Shown: positions 1-8,541 of the stretch, in pieces
How the letters are laid out: the number at the start of each line of letters is the position of its first letter
Position numbering within the stretch: the stretch's first letter is position 1
DNA from: a virus
Strand: one strand, 5' to 3'
DNA: 20,918 nucleotides
Virus record (IMG/VR): IMGVR_UViG_3300043464_002139
Location: 1 to 20,918 of that record
Notes under the pieces: model-generated
Databases searched by the model: none
The model's input: only the letters and a program-made list of their open reading frames with translations
What the model was told of the DNA's origin: nothing
Position numbers and translations under genes: made by a program

Positions 1-1
1 C

Positions 2-757
2 GGCGGTGCTGGTGCAGGCGGTGGCACAGGGGCTGGGGCCGGTGCAAGCCAGGTCGCTACCGACCCTGCTGCCGGCGCTGGTGATGGCGAGGGGACCGGT
101 GATGACGACCTATCCCGCGTCAAGCACGCCCTCGACCGTGAACGCACTGCCAACCGCGATAAAGATCGCCGCCTCGGGGCCCTGGAAGCTCAACTGCGGG
201 AACTGACCACCACCAACCCTGAAGCGGTACGCGAGGCACAGGCGAAGGCCCAGCAGGAGCAGGCGCGACGGGAGCTGATCGAGCAGCAGGCGGCCCTGGA
301 GCGACAGCAGATCGAGGCCAAGTATTCGCAGCAGTTGGAAGAATCGACCACTGCCCTTCAGGCCGAGCGGGAAGCCCGCCAGCGCGAGCTGGTACGGCAG
401 CTAGCCGAGAAGGCATTCATCGGCGCCAAAGGATCCACAGAGGTATCCGAAATCGACGGCAGCACCCCCTTCGATTCGGTCTGGAGTCGCTTTGGCCCTC
501 AGTTTCGCAATGAAGACGGCGCACTTGTGGTCGTTGATGCCAACGGCAGCCCAGAGATCGACCCGGAAACCGGCAAGCGCTTTGAACCCGTTAAGTGGCT
601 CCGGCGGCTGCAATCCGATCCCGTGTGGGGGCGCAACTTTGAGCCCGCGATGGGAACCGGCGGCGGGGCACGTAGTAGCCGTGATGGTCGCGTTTCCAAC
701 AGCAAGGATCTAATGGCCGTGCCCCTTAGCACCGCTATTGCGGACGTTTTCGGTTGA
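2..757 (+). CDS. Scaffold-like phage protein, 5' truncated
   Basis: The frame is open from the first bases of the window, so the start lies outside and at least 251 residues are present. The visible N-terminus is Gly/Ala-rich. A long charged helical stretch follows (roughly residues 40-135, dense in E, Q, R, K and A) and looks like a coiled coil. The C-terminal half is globular, with segments such as STPFDSVWSRFGPQF and EPVKWLRRLQSDPVWGRNF. A Gly/acidic N-terminus, coiled coil and position directly before the major capsid gene fit a capsid assembly scaffold, which coats the inside of the procapsid. I do not recognise a named family from sequence alone. Scaffold is inferred from architecture and position; a minor head protein is the alternative. 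Confidence 0.7.
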   Translation, partial: GGAGAGGGTGAGAGASQVATDPAAGAGDGEGTGDDDLSRVKHALDRERTANRDKDRRLGALEAQLRELTTTNPEAVREAQAKAQQEQARRELIEQQAALERQQIEAKYSQQLEESTTALQAEREARQRELVRQLAEKAFIGAKGSTEVSEIDGSTPFDSVWSRFGPQFRNEDGALVVVDANGSPEIDPETGKRFEPVKWLRRLQSDPVWGRNFEPAMGTGGGARSSRDGRVSNSKDLMAVPLSTAIADVFG

Positions 758-800
758 TCGGCTGTTAGCGGCTTAGGGGTCAGGGAAAGATCGAGCAACA

Positions 801-840
801 GGGACCAACCGATGGCGTGATGCCTTGGTTGGTCCCAACC
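801..840 (+). other. Mutually exclusive hairpins upstream of capsid gene
   Basis: GGGACCAACC (801-810) pairs perfectly with GGTTGGTCCC (827-836) around a 16-nt loop. The 3' arm can instead pair with the bases just after it: GGTTG (827-831) with CAACC (836-840). The two folds exclude each other, as in an attenuator or translational switch. No T-run follows on either strand, so this is not a simple terminator. Function is inference. Confidence 0.5.
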
Positions 841-888
841 AAAAACAGCTTGGCGTGATGCCCTGCGGTGACTCTTTGGCGTGATGCC
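813..888 (+). repeat. Three direct copies of TGGCGTGATGCC
   Basis: Identical 12-mers lie at 813-824, 851-862 and 877-888; the second and third share one more 5' T. Offsets are 38 and 26 bp, neither a multiple of three, so this is not a coding repeat. All copies are in the 162-bp gap between the scaffold-like gene and the capsid gene. Each has weak internal dyad symmetry (GGC-N5-GCC). They could be protein-binding sites or RNA elements controlling capsid expression. Role unknown. Confidence 0.7.
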
Positions 889-919
889 ACCCCTTTGACC
901 TTCACCTGAATTTCCCCCA

Positions 920-1834
920 ATGGGACTAACACTTCTGGAGGCCGCCAAGGCTGATACCAATCAGCAACGGGTGGTCGTTATTCGCGCTCTCTCCGAGAGT
1001 CAAGTGATCCGCATCGTACCGTTTCTTAACGTACAGGGCGGCATTGATTACCTCACTGAATCTCAATTGCCTGCGGTTGGCTTTCGCGGCCTAAACGAAG
1101 GCTTTGACGCCAATTTCGGTGTAATGAATCCCGATTACGAACGGGTTAAGCCGTTTGGTGGCGACATTGATGTGGACATGCACATCATGAAAAACAAGGG
1201 CTCGCAGGCAAAAACTCAACAAATTGAGGCTTCGCTGCGCTCGATGCGACTCACGTTTGAGGATTACTGGTTTAACGGCGACGAGGCAGTTGATCCCCGT
1301 GCATTTGATGGGCTTAAGAAACGGATTGGCACAGAAAGCTCCCAGGCTTTCAATTCCAACGGTGCATTTTCGCTATCCAAACTGGATGAGCTAATCGACT
1401 CTGTTGAGGGCGATAACAAGGTTATCCACATGGGCAAAGCGATGCGGCGGCTTCTCACTGCCGCTTCTCGTAGTACCACCATTGGCGGGTTCCTGACTAC
1501 CACCAGGGATGAATTTGGCAGGCTGATCACTACTTACGGTGAGACGCCGATTGTCGTTACAGACACCAACGCCCAGAACGTCCCCATCCAAGGCTTCACT
1601 GAACCCGGTAGTACCACCAGCGTTTATTGCGTCGCCTATGGCGATCAACAAGTCACGGGCATCCAAGGCCCTGATTCGGCTGGTGGGTATGGGATTGACG
1701 TAACGGCATTCGGGCAGGCCCAGGACGCTCCAGTTGATCGCACCCGGATTGAATGGGGGGCTGGCCTTGCAATCTTAAACGGCAGATCTGCTGCCCGCGC
1801 CTACGGCATCACCAATGCCGCAATGACCGCCTGA
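920..1834 (+). CDS. Major capsid protein
   Basis: This 304-residue protein opens with GLTLLEAAKADTNQQ, then SQVIRIVPFLNVQGG and LPAVGFRGLNEGF. That pattern is characteristic of a widespread phage major capsid family whose members begin with a LxLxEAAK helix followed by a 'LPF-E-I-G' strand and a 'LP-xxFR-xLNEG' segment. Further along are FNGDEAVDPRAFDGLKKRI and a late GGRSAARAYGI-type end, in keeping with the family. Length is typical (about 300 residues). The protein forms the icosahedral shell. The ATG at 920 is the only sensible start in the frame because a stop lies at 896-898. No clear Shine-Dalgarno precedes it, which is odd for a highly expressed gene and may relate to the repeats and hairpins just upstream. 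Codon usage is less GC-rich than in its neighbours. Confidence 0.88.
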   Translation: MGLTLLEAAKADTNQQRVVVIRALSESQVIRIVPFLNVQGGIDYLTESQLPAVGFRGLNEGFDANFGVMNPDYERVKPFGGDIDVDMHIMKNKGSQAKTQQIEASLRSMRLTFEDYWFNGDEAVDPRAFDGLKKRIGTESSQAFNSNGAFSLSKLDELIDSVEGDNKVIHMGKAMRRLLTAASRSTTIGGFLTTTRDEFGRLITTYGETPIVVTDTNAQNVPIQGFTEPGSTTSVYCVAYGDQQVTGIQGPDSAGGYGIDVTAFGQAQDAPVDRTRIEWGAGLAILNGRSAARAYGITNAAMTA

Positions 1835-1884
1835 TCATTGCTCTATTGATCCATCCATTCCCTAATTTCCTGAGGTTTTGATTC

Positions 1885-2574
1885 ATGGCACGCGCAACTG
1901 GACTGGCCCCCCGAAGGGGCTATCTACTGGATGCAATGACCGTAATGGTCGGCGAAGTCAAGGCCGGTGCCCGTGGCCGAGTTGCAGAAACTCGTACCGG
2001 TGCCGCTCGGTTGCTTACTACCAACCTGGCAGCCCAGAACGATTGGAAGCTAGTCGCCTATGGCCAGTCTAGTAACTCCGCTGGCGGCTACGTGCTGCAA
2101 GCCGCTCACGTTGCCGAGGGTGCCGCCCTTAGCTCCGCTTCGGCCTACGCCAACATCGGCGTGATCACGATTGGGACTGGGCAATCCAACCCCAACGAAG
2201 TGGTTGTCGGCGGCAAACAGATCCGTGATGCCGTAAGGGCTGCCGGTTCGGTGACCGGTGATGTGCGAGTGGCTGCGGTTCGGGTTCGCCCTGGCACCGG
2301 CACGTTGGCCATCAGCAACGTGGCGCTCACTACCAACGTGGCGACCATCACCCTGTCGGCTGCTCACACCATGCTGGTTGGTGAGGTTGTCACGGTGGGT
2401 TGCTCTAACCCTCTGGTAAACGGAACCTTCACCATTACGGAAGTGACCTCAAACACGTTCCGCTACAACTCCGTCCAGTCCAACATCACCAGCGCATCGG
2501 CAACTGGCACGGTGACCAACGGCGCTGCTGTGCCGGTTGGAACCAACACGGTGGCGCTGGTTCCTGCCCAGTGA
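1885..2574 (+). CDS. Putative head decoration/structural protein with C-terminal beta domain
   Basis: A 229-residue protein lies 50 bp after the capsid gene, preceded by a TGAGG ribosome site about 8 nt before the ATG. The N-terminal half (1-135) is Ala/Gly/Val-rich with segments such as TTNLAAQNDWKLVAYGQSS. The C-terminal part (about 140-215) reads as a beta-rich domain of the type found in phage virion proteins: TLSAAHTMLVGEVVTVG, NPLVNGTFTITEV, then SNTFRYNSVQ. Such domains decorate capsids or appendages. Position directly after the major capsid gene favours a head decoration or head-completion role. I recognise no specific named family. A terminator follows 26 bp downstream, so scaffold, capsid and this gene probably form one head transcription unit. 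Confidence 0.6.
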   Translation: MARATGLAPRRGYLLDAMTVMVGEVKAGARGRVAETRTGAARLLTTNLAAQNDWKLVAYGQSSNSAGGYVLQAAHVAEGAALSSASAYANIGVITIGTGQSNPNEVVVGGKQIRDAVRAAGSVTGDVRVAAVRVRPGTGTLAISNVALTTNVATITLSAAHTMLVGEVVTVGCSNPLVNGTFTITEVTSNTFRYNSVQSNITSASATGTVTNGAAVPVGTNTVALVPAQ

Positions 2575-2599
2575 TCCGCTAGGCGGTTTGTGTTCACCT

Positions 2600-2620
2600 A
2601 GGGCCCTTCGGGGCCTTTTT
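2600..2620 (+). terminator. Rho-independent terminator after head genes
   Basis: A stem of six pairs (one bulged G) with a TTCG loop (AGGGCCCTTCGGGGCC, from 2600) is followed directly by TTTTT ending at 2620. It lies 26 bp after the stop of the 229-residue gene and just before the ribosome site of the next gene, so it would separate high-level head gene transcription from the appendage genes. Confidence 0.75.
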
Positions 2621-2634
2621 CACTATGGAGGCCC

Positions 2635-2853
2635 ATGAACTTCCCTATCGGCTACGGCATGAACCTGGTGCAATCGCAGCCGGGAACGGCTGAGCCCGAG
2701 CCCCAGGAGCCCGTTCAGGAAACTGCTGAGCAGGCCACAGAAGAAGCGGTGGCGTGCCCCACCCCAAGGCGCAGGAGAGCGCGGGTAGCGGGCGGGCGGT
2801 TCGCGGCTGACGACCCATCCACCGCTGCAAATGAGGCATGGGCGGAAAGCTGA
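2635..2853 (+). CDS. Small acidic/basic phage protein (72 aa)
   Basis: The gene has a good ribosome site (GGAGG at 2627-2631) and an ATG at 2635. The first 22 residues are neutral. Residues 20-40 are strongly acidic (repeated EPE, QEP, EEA). A basic cluster RRRRARVAGGRF follows and the protein ends ADDPSTAANEAWAES. The pattern GRFxADDPxT-x(2-4)-NEAW is one I associate with small uncharacterised proteins in phage structural clusters, where it lies between capsid-side and tail-side genes. Function is not known. The charge-split design would suit an assembly cofactor or a connector between larger proteins, but that is inference. Confidence 0.6.
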   Translation: MNFPIGYGMNLVQSQPGTAEPEPQEPVQETAEQATEEAVACPTPRRRRARVAGGRFAADDPSTAANEAWAES

Positions 2854-2889
2854 GGCAGTGATCAACGCGGGCACCCACAGGGAAACGCC

Positions 2890-5800
2890 TTGGCAAACCA
2901 GACCGTAACTACCACAGTCAATTACGACAGCGCCGCGATAAACGGGCTGCTTGACGGCGAGAGCATCACGATCAACGGCGGGTCGCTCACGTTCAATGCT
3001 GACACGCGCTGGAACCAGCAGGCGGCGGTTTTTGGCAACATCCCGGTGTCATCGACGCTCGGTGGCGTGGTTGCGATTGATGGCACCCAGGTATGGGAAG
3101 TGCCGTTTAGCGCATCGACTGGCAACGTACCGACTCAGGCTGCGCTTGGCGGCAATGGCGTCACAGGCGGCACCAGCGGGGCCGCAGGCGAGCTTACGCG
3201 GGTGTGGGCAAGCGGATCGTTCACACCTGCCACGGCGGGCGGCGCGATGCCTGCGGCGGGGTTCATCAAGCTGCGGTCCAAAACTGGAAACTTTCAATCA
3301 GGCGAAACCATCACCTTGCCGGGTGGGGCAACTATCACCACTGCCAACGCGGGCAAGCGAAGCTGGATTCATGTTGTTGGGGCAAGCGGTTCAACAATGA
3401 CCACGCCCCGCATGGCGAACGTCTCAGCTACAGGGGATTGGTACGTAATCGGTGAAACTGACGGCTCTGACAATCAGGCATTACAGATGCCTGTGCGCGA
3501 CGAATTTCCCGCCTTGCAGGTTGAGACTGCGCCGGGATCGGGCGTTTATGAGTGGTGGGCCAATGCGGCTGACGCTTGGAATGGCCTATACCCCAGCACA
3601 GACTTGGCATCAGGGAATACGAACACAACCTTGACGAGAAACGCAAACGCCGGCCCTCCAAATTATCCAGCGGCGGAACGTGTGCGGGAGACTGCGGCAA
3701 ACGGCGTTCACTCGTGGAACGGCCAGAACCTGCAAGCTACACAGATGGACGGAGGGTCATATACACACCGCGCCATCGTCAAGCAGGAAACGCGCCAGTG
3801 GTGCGTGGTGCAGATTTCCACGAATGGCGGAGCTACCCGTTTTGGCGCACTGGTGGATCTGGTTGCCGGCACGATTCTAGCAACCCCAACCGTGGGGAGC
3901 CCGACTGGCACCGCATCCTCGATTACTTCGCTGGGTGGAGGTTGGTATGAAGTCAGTGTCACGCTCGATCATATCAACAACACCATCCTGACAAGCTTTG
4001 TTGCCCTGTCGGATTCCGCCACCCCGACCTATTCAAGCGGGTTGCCAACCTATACCGGCAACGTGGCACAGGGTATGTATGTGGGGTTCTGGACTGTCGT
4101 TCAAAACAGCCACGCCTTCATCCCGACCGACGTGCGCGGCAAGTTTTTCTACTCAGACCCTTTTGCTGGGACCATACAACTTGCCAAGCGCGGGGCTAAC
4201 AATGCAGGCTTCAAGCCCGCCTCTGGTTTGAAAATCAGAATCCCGAACGTAATTCTCGGGACTTCAACGGCGGCAGATTACACCGCTCAATATGTTTCGT
4301 ATCAGGCGCGGTACGGTGTGAATATCTCGGGGGGTGTGTTCAATCAAGATACTGTCGCTTTTGGTTGGCAGTTGACAAACGTAACTCCCATCACGTTCAC
4401 CCTCAAGAACTCAGCTTTTGCAAATACTCTGTCCATCTTAAACTTCTATATTGAAATTCGAAATTCGTGTATCGCGCCGATTCTTTACCAAAATGGTGGC
4501 GGATTGTCGCTTCAAAACAGCGCGAATTTATTTCTATATGACTCTAGGATTGTGCGGGCATCTGGTCCTGCTTTCGCCACTGTAGCTTCAGCAAATATCA
4601 ATGCGTATGATTCCAGATTTGAGCAGATCAAGCAGGGGGGGCAGGGCCGGTCACAGAGAACCGCTGCTTTTGGGCAGAATCCTATTCTGGTAGCGGTGGT
4701 GTCGTCTGGCGGCGAATTTGTGGATTGCACGCTTGTCGGCGGAGCGGCCAACTTCAATGTGCAGAATTTTGATATTCGGAACCCGACGCATTGCGACAAC
4801 ATGACGGGCACTACACCTGCTATTACTTCTCGTGCAATCGGTGTGCAAGGCACGAATATCTTGGTTGACGGGATGGCCGCCCTGCCAGGGATAGACAATA
4901 ATCACCCATTCAGTGAGTGGGTGGCCACTTTCGGTTTCACCGCCGATCTCACCGTTCGGAACATTGGCTCTCCCGCCGCGCCGCTGAACGCGGGCACCAT
5001 CAACCCTACCGGACACATTGTCTCGATTGGCGCGGCAGGAACAACCTTCGAGGTGCGGCGGTGCTACGCGGTTAATTTGCGGGTGGGCGTTATTCAACAA
5101 ACTAATTCTGCCCCGGTTTTTGCCGCCTATGATGTCTGGGGCGATGGCGCTACACCGCAAACCATAGCGACGGCAAACGCCATTTCGCGCGGCGGTCGCT
5201 GGACCAACCAGCGTGTAGGTCAATCGGGCAACGCAGGCTCGCATTGGGACGATGCGTATAATTCGACCACTACAGGTCGCGTCACGATTATGGCTAACGA
5301 ACCGACGCTGGCATCAGCAGCGCAGTGTTCAACCACACTCGGTACTGGTTCCGGCTTCAACGGCAGTGGCTCGATGATTATTTCACGCCTGGATGACATG
5401 GTGAACTGGACCACGCCGCTTAAAATGTATGGTCACAACGCCCTCGCGGGTGGCTGCGCGCTTGCGGGAACAGACTGCCAAAACCTGATCTTTGAATATA
5501 AGATTGATACGGGATCGGGCTACGGCGCGTCCTGGGCGTTCCTCGCGAATACCGTGCGCCGGGCGAGCGGCGGTGTGTTGGGCGGCAACACGGTCACGGT
5601 CGGCACGGCGGATCGGACCGCCCTGACGCGCCAGCCCCAAGTCGGGGATTTCGTGCAGACAGGCCTGTTCAAGTTGCCAGCCAATACGACCGTCACCAAT
5701 GTCTCGGGCGATGTCATCACCTGCTCCAACAACTTCACGGCCAACCTTGCGACGAACGAGTTTGTCACCTTCTCCCCGGTCAACGTGGCAGTGACGGCGG

Positions 5801-6180
5801 CGAATGGGTATCTGCTTCAGGTTCGCACCTACCCGACCGTAGCGGCTGCGACCACGCTGCTGACCGCGTTTAGTATTGGCATTCAGACCAATGCGACAGA
5901 TCAGCGGATACTGCATCCGTTGCCGGGCGCTCTGATGAACATAAGTAACCTCGTCCCTCAATCGCGGGTCAAGGTCAGCCGGGTGGATACCGGCGAGCTG
6001 CTGCAGCAGGCGTCCTGCGGGGCGGGCACAAGCCTAGCCTTTGACTTCCAATATGCAGGCTCGGTGCGGGTAGAAGCGCGAAACGCGAGCGGCACTCCGA
6101 CTTACGAGCCGTGGGTGACGCAAGTCACCATCTCACCTGCGACGCCGACAAACATCGTCGCGCTTCAAAAAACCGATTAA
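2890..6180 (+). CDS. Large fibre/spike protein with lectin-like and beta-helix regions (1096 aa)
   Basis: The best start is TTG at 2890 with AGGGA at 2879-2883, six bases upstream; the frame gives no better ATG nearby. Residues 1-200 are Gly/Thr-rich beta sequence. Residues about 218-412 resemble the carbohydrate-binding, concanavalin-like domain of phage spikes: GGWYEVSVTL near 348 and HAFIPT near 408, as in proteins ending this domain '-SYIPT'. Residues about 430-760 are rich in short N/S/G/V strands (VNISGGVF, FTLKNSAF, VDCTLVGG, VNLRVGVI), as expected of a right-handed beta-helix. Residues 1014-1096 form a compact C-terminal domain (RVKVSRVDTGELL ... VRVEARNASGTPTY) that I associate with phage appendage proteins. 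It is probably the receptor-binding or glycan-cleaving appendage. The central third is lower in GC than the rest. Confidence 0.72.
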   Translation: MANQTVTTTVNYDSAAINGLLDGESITINGGSLTFNADTRWNQQAAVFGNIPVSSTLGGVVAIDGTQVWEVPFSASTGNVPTQAALGGNGVTGGTSGAAGELTRVWASGSFTPATAGGAMPAAGFIKLRSKTGNFQSGETITLPGGATITTANAGKRSWIHVVGASGSTMTTPRMANVSATGDWYVIGETDGSDNQALQMPVRDEFPALQVETAPGSGVYEWWANAADAWNGLYPSTDLASGNTNTTLTRNANAGPPNYPAAERVRETAANGVHSWNGQNLQATQMDGGSYTHRAIVKQETRQWCVVQISTNGGATRFGALVDLVAGTILATPTVGSPTGTASSITSLGGGWYEVSVTLDHINNTILTSFVALSDSATPTYSSGLPTYTGNVAQGMYVGFWTVVQNSHAFIPTDVRGKFFYSDPFAGTIQLAKRGANNAGFKPASGLKIRIPNVILGTSTAADYTAQYVSYQARYGVNISGGVFNQDTVAFGWQLTNVTPITFTLKNSAFANTLSILNFYIEIRNSCIAPILYQNGGGLSLQNSANLFLYDSRIVRASGPAFATVASANINAYDSRFEQIKQGGQGRSQRTAAFGQNPILVAVVSSGGEFVDCTLVGGAANFNVQNFDIRNPTHCDNMTGTTPAITSRAIGVQGTNILVDGMAALPGIDNNHPFSEWVATFGFTADLTVRNIGSPAAPLNAGTINPTGHIVSIGAAGTTFEVRRCYAVNLRVGVIQQTNSAPVFAAYDVWGDGATPQTIATANAISRGGRWTNQRVGQSGNAGSHWDDAYNSTTTGRVTIMANEPTLASAAQCSTTLGTGSGFNGSGSMIISRLDDMVNWTTPLKMYGHNALAGGCALAGTDCQNLIFEYKIDTGSGYGASWAFLANTVRRASGGVLGGNTVTVGTADRTALTRQPQVGDFVQTGLFKLPANTTVTNVSGDVITCSNNFTANLATNEFVTFSPVNVAVTAANGYLLQVRTYPTVAAATTLLTAFSIGIQTNATDQRILHPLPGALMNISNLVPQSRVKVSRVDTGELLQQASCGAGTSLAFDFQYAGSVRVEARNASGTPTYEPWVTQVTISPATPTNIVALQKTD

Positions 6181-6194
6181 CAGGAGGATTCCAA

Positions 6195-7637
6195 GTGCCT
6201 ATTGCAACCGACTTCACTATCTCCGCAACCGGCGACATCCGCCGCCAAGCGGCCCCCAGCACAGAGGTCTACACCGTCCTTGCTCTGCACCAATGGTTGC
6301 AAGACCTGGCGGATGACGCGGCGGCAGCGGGCAATGACCTGCTGGACATTCTGGCGCCAAACCCGAGCAAGCTCGATGGCCCCCGAGATGTAGCCGTTGC
6401 CTCGCGCCTGAACCTGCTCACAGATGGATCGGTGGCGTTCAACCTGGACGACACGGCGGCGCAGTTCGTAAATTTCGGGTCAATCAAGCAGGCCGGCGCT
6501 TCAGTCCAATACTCGGGCCTTAAGACGATCGGCGGTATTGTGGCTGGCAGCCCGATCTATGTTGTTCAGAGTGGCAGCAAGATTACGAGCTTTTGGCCGA
6601 ACGGTCACGTGCAAATCCTCGTCAAGGTCCGCACGGGCGGCTCCCTTATTGACAGCGGCAACGTCACGGCTTTCAGCCGCAAGTGGGGCCAAGCATATTC
6701 GCACTTCGACGTGAACCTTGCGGCGGGCGGCGAAAGCAACGCCGCTCTTTCGACCGCCCTGGACAGCAACATTCTGCTGACAGAAATTCAGGCGGCGGCG
6801 CTATCTGCGAAGGTCGCTGTGACCTTCGGCGATACCACGCAAGACCTCGGCAACGGCAACGGCGGCAAGCTATACAAAGGCACCATCACGCTGTCCGGCG
6901 GTGCCACATTGTCGGAAGCCTACCAGTATCTTCAATACCTCACGCGGGAAAACAGCGCGGCCACCCTAAACAGCGTTCCCGGCTGGCGCTACCGGGTGCT
7001 GAACTCAGCTTACACCGAAATTCCCGCGGCACCCTTCGGCACCTTCGCGGGGGGTACATTCTTCCTTGCGCAAGGATGGTGGATCACGGGCGTTCTTCCG
7101 GCGGAGGCCACGCGCTACCAGCTTGTCGCCCATGATGGCACCGCGCAGGTTCCGCCAACCTTGGTCGGCATCACCATTGGCAATCTGATTTCGGGCGACC
7201 GCGTCCTGGTCGCCCGTGATAACGGGTCGGGCGGGCTGCTGCGGGATGAATATACACCTGTCGCAGCATCATCCGGCGCCACGACCCTGACCGTGGTGGA
7301 AAGCATCAAGACGGACACGCCTTCGGCTGGTGTCATCCGCATCAAAGGCTTGCGCTACACCTATTCCTCCTTCAGTGCTAGCACTAAGACTTTCAGCGGC
7401 CTTTCCCCTGTCCTGGCTAGCGCCATTGTGACGGCGGATGATGTGTTCGTGCCCTACATTGATCGGCAGGCAGCGGGCACGACGGAAAGCGTCAGCTTCA
7501 TTTTTTCTAGCAACTTCAACACGCGAGTTGACGTGCGAAACGGCAGCGGCGGGGCGCCTATCGTACCTTTCTCTACCACGCTTTCTATCACTAATGCTGG
7601 TGGATCGGTCAACGCAAGTCGCAACAGTGATGTGTGA
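6195..7637 (+). CDS. Phage structural protein, appendage-associated (480 aa)
   Basis: The frame is open from 6111, but GTG at 6195 is preceded by AGGAGG (6182-6187) at 7 nt, and it begins PIATDFTISATGDIR, so this start is preferred. The 14-bp gap after the fibre gene suggests co-transcription. The N-terminal part contains YTVLALHQWLQDLADDA and LLDILAPNPSKLDGPRDV. The middle has YSGLKTIGGIVAGSPIYVVQ, GHVQILVKVRTGG and YSHFDVNLAAGGES. This combination belongs to an uncharacterised phage virion family that I recall always beside large fibre genes. No catalytic motif or membrane segment is visible. The role is probably a base, adaptor or second component of the appendage; this is inference from position. 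Confidence 0.68.
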   Translation: MPIATDFTISATGDIRRQAAPSTEVYTVLALHQWLQDLADDAAAAGNDLLDILAPNPSKLDGPRDVAVASRLNLLTDGSVAFNLDDTAAQFVNFGSIKQAGASVQYSGLKTIGGIVAGSPIYVVQSGSKITSFWPNGHVQILVKVRTGGSLIDSGNVTAFSRKWGQAYSHFDVNLAAGGESNAALSTALDSNILLTEIQAAALSAKVAVTFGDTTQDLGNGNGGKLYKGTITLSGGATLSEAYQYLQYLTRENSAATLNSVPGWRYRVLNSAYTEIPAAPFGTFAGGTFFLAQGWWITGVLPAEATRYQLVAHDGTAQVPPTLVGITIGNLISGDRVLVARDNGSGGLLRDEYTPVAASSGATTLTVVESIKTDTPSAGVIRIKGLRYTYSSFSASTKTFSGLSPVLASAIVTADDVFVPYIDRQAAGTTESVSFIFSSNFNTRVDVRNGSGGAPIVPFSTTLSITNAGGSVNASRNSDV

Positions 7638-8155
7638 TGCTTTACTACCTTGCGCCATTCACGTTTGACTTTCAAGCATCACTCATCAGCGTGGACGCGG
7701 GTGTGAATGACATTGAGTGCATCACGCTTTATAGTGCAATTAAACTAGCCCAGGCAAGTGAACCAGGAATCATCTATGACCGAATCGCAAAAGGATCAGG
7801 ACTCAGCGCCCTTGGCCCCGGCGTGCAGGTCGGCCTCACCGTCGAGATACTGGGGTCGTGGCAACTTCGGTTCCCTGCCGGAAACTACATCGCCCGAGTC
7901 GCAGGCGGAAACCTCATCGGCGGACCAGGCGGTGACCCCATTGCCTACACCGCAGGCGTCCAAACCCTCCTGATCCAGTCCGCTGCTTCTACCGTGGTCA
8001 CAGAGGGCGGTAGCGTGCCAACTGCGGCAGAGAATGCGGCAGCAATGTTGGCGGCGGCGCAGGCCACGCCAATTCACTCGGATGTTCAGCGCGTCAACGG
8101 CGTCGAGATCACCGGGACAGGTGTTGCCGGTGACAGCATGAGGCCCGTTCCATGA
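7637..8155 (+). CDS. Phage appendage/tail-associated protein (172 aa)
   Basis: The ATG at 7637 overlaps the previous stop as TGATG; a GTG three bases earlier is an alternative. The first 85 residues look like a compact beta domain (FTFDFQASLISVDAG, VEILGSWQLRFPAGNYIARVAGG). The C-terminus carries HSDVQRVNGVEITGTGVAGD, close to the 'DVRxVNGxxVTGxGxxxDxW' ending found on many phage tail and baseplate proteins, where it usually closes a baseplate or fibre subunit. This supports a virion role. It is translationally coupled to genes on both sides. No enzymatic motif is seen. Confidence 0.65.
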   Translation: MLYYLAPFTFDFQASLISVDAGVNDIECITLYSAIKLAQASEPGIIYDRIAKGSGLSALGPGVQVGLTVEILGSWQLRFPAGNYIARVAGGNLIGGPGGDPIAYTAGVQTLLIQSAASTVVTEGGSVPTAAENAAAMLAAAQATPIHSDVQRVNGVEITGTGVAGDSMRPVP

Positions 8156-8541
8156 GTTTGTGGTCACGCGATTTTTGGCAGCCGGGGTTCTGGGTTGTCG
8201 GCTTCTGGCAAGAGGCCGTCACCGACGCGACAGGGACGCGACCAGGCGATCCACCAAACAGCGGCGTACTGCTGACTGGCCCCCACAGCGGCGTTCTGTT
8301 GTCAAATGCAGCTTTCTCTGGACGCTTGCTGTCCGGCAACGTGCAGAGTGGCTCATTGTTGAGTAATGGTGTAGGCGGGGCAACCCTGAGTGGTGCCAGG
8401 CGCGGGACACTTCTGCCAAGGGGAAAATCATCAAGTTATCTTTTGACGGGCACGGTTCGTGGTGGTAAAATCGTCGCAAGAAAAACGTCCGGCACCCTTT
8501 CAGCCACAAAAACAAACGGCGCAATCGTGAGGTCACAATGA
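8152..8541 (+). CDS. Small repeat protein in the tail operon (129 aa)
   Basis: Start and stop overlap the neighbours as ATGA on both sides, so the three genes are translationally coupled. The N-terminus is aromatic (SLWSRDFWQPGFWVVGFWQ). From about residue 36 a 9-10 residue unit repeats: SGVLLTGPH, SGVLLSNAAF, SGRLLSGNVQ, SGSLLSNGVG, then weaker copies to the end. A short regular period with Leu-Leu at fixed positions and Gly/Ser/Asn turns suggests a small beta-solenoid or stacked beta structure. The C-terminal 45 residues are basic (RR, K, RK). I do not recognise the family. Position suggests a fibre tip, a baseplate plug or a chaperone for the neighbours. Confidence 0.6.
   Translation: MSLWSRDFWQPGFWVVGFWQEAVTDATGTRPGDPPNSGVLLTGPHSGVLLSNAAFSGRLLSGNVQSGSLLSNGVGGATLSGARRGTLLPRGKSSSYLLTGTVRGGKIVARKTSGTLSATKTNGAIVRSQ

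Noticed and set aside
4651-5244. Minus-strand 197-codon frame under the fibre gene
   Set aside because: Arg/Ala-rich shadow of a strongly supported plus-strand gene, no domain or ribosome site.
5383-5961. Minus-strand 192-codon frame under the fibre C-terminus
   Set aside because: Antisense shadow with Arg/Gly bias; the plus strand is clearly coding.
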